Part shown: one piece after another, positions 59,692-59,980 of the stretch
Numbering within the stretch: the stretch's first letter is position 1
How the letters are laid out: every line of letters begins with the position of its first letter
Source of the DNA: Paracidovorax konjaci
GTDB taxonomy: Bacteria; Pseudomonadota; Gammaproteobacteria; Burkholderiales; Burkholderiaceae_C
Length of the DNA: 59,980 nt
Direction of reading: 5' to 3'
NCBI RefSeq assembly: GCF_900112675.1
Contig: NZ_FOMQ01000007.1
Span: forward strand, 226,750 to 286,729
Program-made: the position numbers and the translations under genes
The notes under the pieces: model-generated
What the model was told of the DNA's origin: nothing
Seen by the model: only the letters and a program-made list of their open reading frames with translations
The model's database searches: none

Positions 59692-59806
59692 GCCTGACGA
59701 TGACCTACTTTCACACGGGTATCCGCACTATCATCGGCGCAAAGTCGTTTCACTGTCCTGTTCGGGATGGGAAGGAGTGGGGCCAACTTGCTATGGTCAT
59801 CAGGCA
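59692..59806 (-). rRNA. rrf: 5S ribosomal RNA
   Basis: On the - strand the sequence begins TGCCTGATGACCATAGCAAG, contains CCCATCCCGAACAGGAC and CGCCGATGATAGTGCGG, and ends in CGTCAGGCT, which pairs with the 5' end. These are standard beta-proteobacterial 5S features. The length is about 115 nt; the ends may be off by one or two bases. Confidence 0.93.
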
Positions 59807-59916
59807 TAAAGGGTTGCTACCTTGATTGTTGATCAAGGCGGCGAATTCATAGAGTCTTGTCAGCGGTAATTTGACTACGTCTTGGCATAACAACTTGACG
59901 GTGTGTCAAAGTTATA

Positions 59917-59980
59917 GGGTCAAGCCGCACGAGCAATTAGTACTGGTTAGCTTAACGCATTACTGCGCTTCCACACCCAG
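59917..59980 (-). rRNA. rrl: 23S ribosomal RNA, 3' end (partial)
   Basis: The last 60 bases read on the - strand as the 23S 3' terminus: GTGGAAGCGCAGTAATGCG, then TTAAGCTAACCAGTACTAAT and TGCTCGTGCGGCTTGAC. The rest is beyond the window. About 110 bp of spacer without a tRNA separates it from 5S. Confidence 0.92.

Noticed and set aside
59440-59697. An 85-codon frame before the rRNA tail
   Set aside because: It reads through the rRNA terminator and into the 5S gene, with no good ribosome site.
59807-59916. tRNA gene in the 23S-5S spacer
   Set aside because: The spacer is about 110 bp and shows no cloverleaf or CCA-type end.

Overview
This is a high-GC chromosomal window from a betaproteobacterium, most likely family Comamonadaceae and Acidovorax/Paracidovorax-like. 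The basis is the codon and GC style, the Omp32-type porin, the LiuR-controlled leucine pathway, the double-length UvrA and the beta-proteobacterial 5S/23S sequence. The assignment is inferred from gene content, not from a database search.

Layout. (1) 1-8.1 kb: a + strand run (HlyD-like adaptor, HAD phosphatase, alpha/beta hydrolase, two SMR/EamA half-transporters, DegT-type aminotransferase) converges with a - strand run (class III aminotransferase, FemAB/GNAT-like transferase, ureohydrolase-fold protein). Tight ATGA overlaps suggest two operons that may form one uncharacterised biosynthetic locus. (2) 8.3-10.9 kb: a signal-less peptidoglycan amidase is followed by two overlapping, homologous secreted proteins, an effector/immunity-like layout, and then an unknown membrane-anchored protein. 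(3) 10.9-16.8 kb: a 1953-residue UvrA with four ABC ATPase modules. (4) 17-20 kb: an amino-acid-type ABC substrate-binding protein, a 61-residue membrane peptide and a porin. (5) 20-32.5 kb, - strand: MFS symporter, DsbA-fold isomerase, DUF1289, YbaK-type deacylase, and most of leucine/isovalerate catabolism (HMG-CoA lyase, both 3-methylcrotonyl-CoA carboxylase subunits, methylglutaconyl-CoA hydratase, an acyl-CoA ligase). (6) 32.6-41.3 kb: AraC regulator, MINPP-like phosphatase, HAD phosphatase, a LuxR-type response regulator convergent with a hybrid kinase, YchJ, DUF421 and peptidase E.

(7) About 41.3-50.24 kb: an integrated filamentous phage (inovirus) with visibly lower GC. It has a repressor and operator palindromes, a hairpin-rich origin, replication initiator, ssDNA-binding protein, major coat protein with an attenuator-like terminator just after it, a TspB-like adsorption protein, pVI-like and Zot (pI-like) morphogenesis proteins, and a serine recombinase that is the likely integrase. 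There is no phage secretin. Its right end supplies the last codons of a host acyl-CoA dehydrogenase. (8) 50.2-57.8 kb, - strand: acyl-CoA dehydrogenase, SDR, thiolase, AceK, beta-carbonic anhydrase, isovaleryl-CoA dehydrogenase and LiuR, with two LiuR-type operators. (9) 57.9-59.3 kb: an IS3-family element. (10) The window ends in the tail of an rRNA operon on the - strand (terminator, 5S, 3' end of 23S).

The most unusual signal is a family of short (about 50 bp) palindromic repeats with at least six copies. Two intergenic copies keep the hairpin. Four copies lie inside genes (two in the UvrA linkers, one forming the N-terminus and start codon of the DUF1289 gene, one in MccB) and are translated in different frames and orientations.
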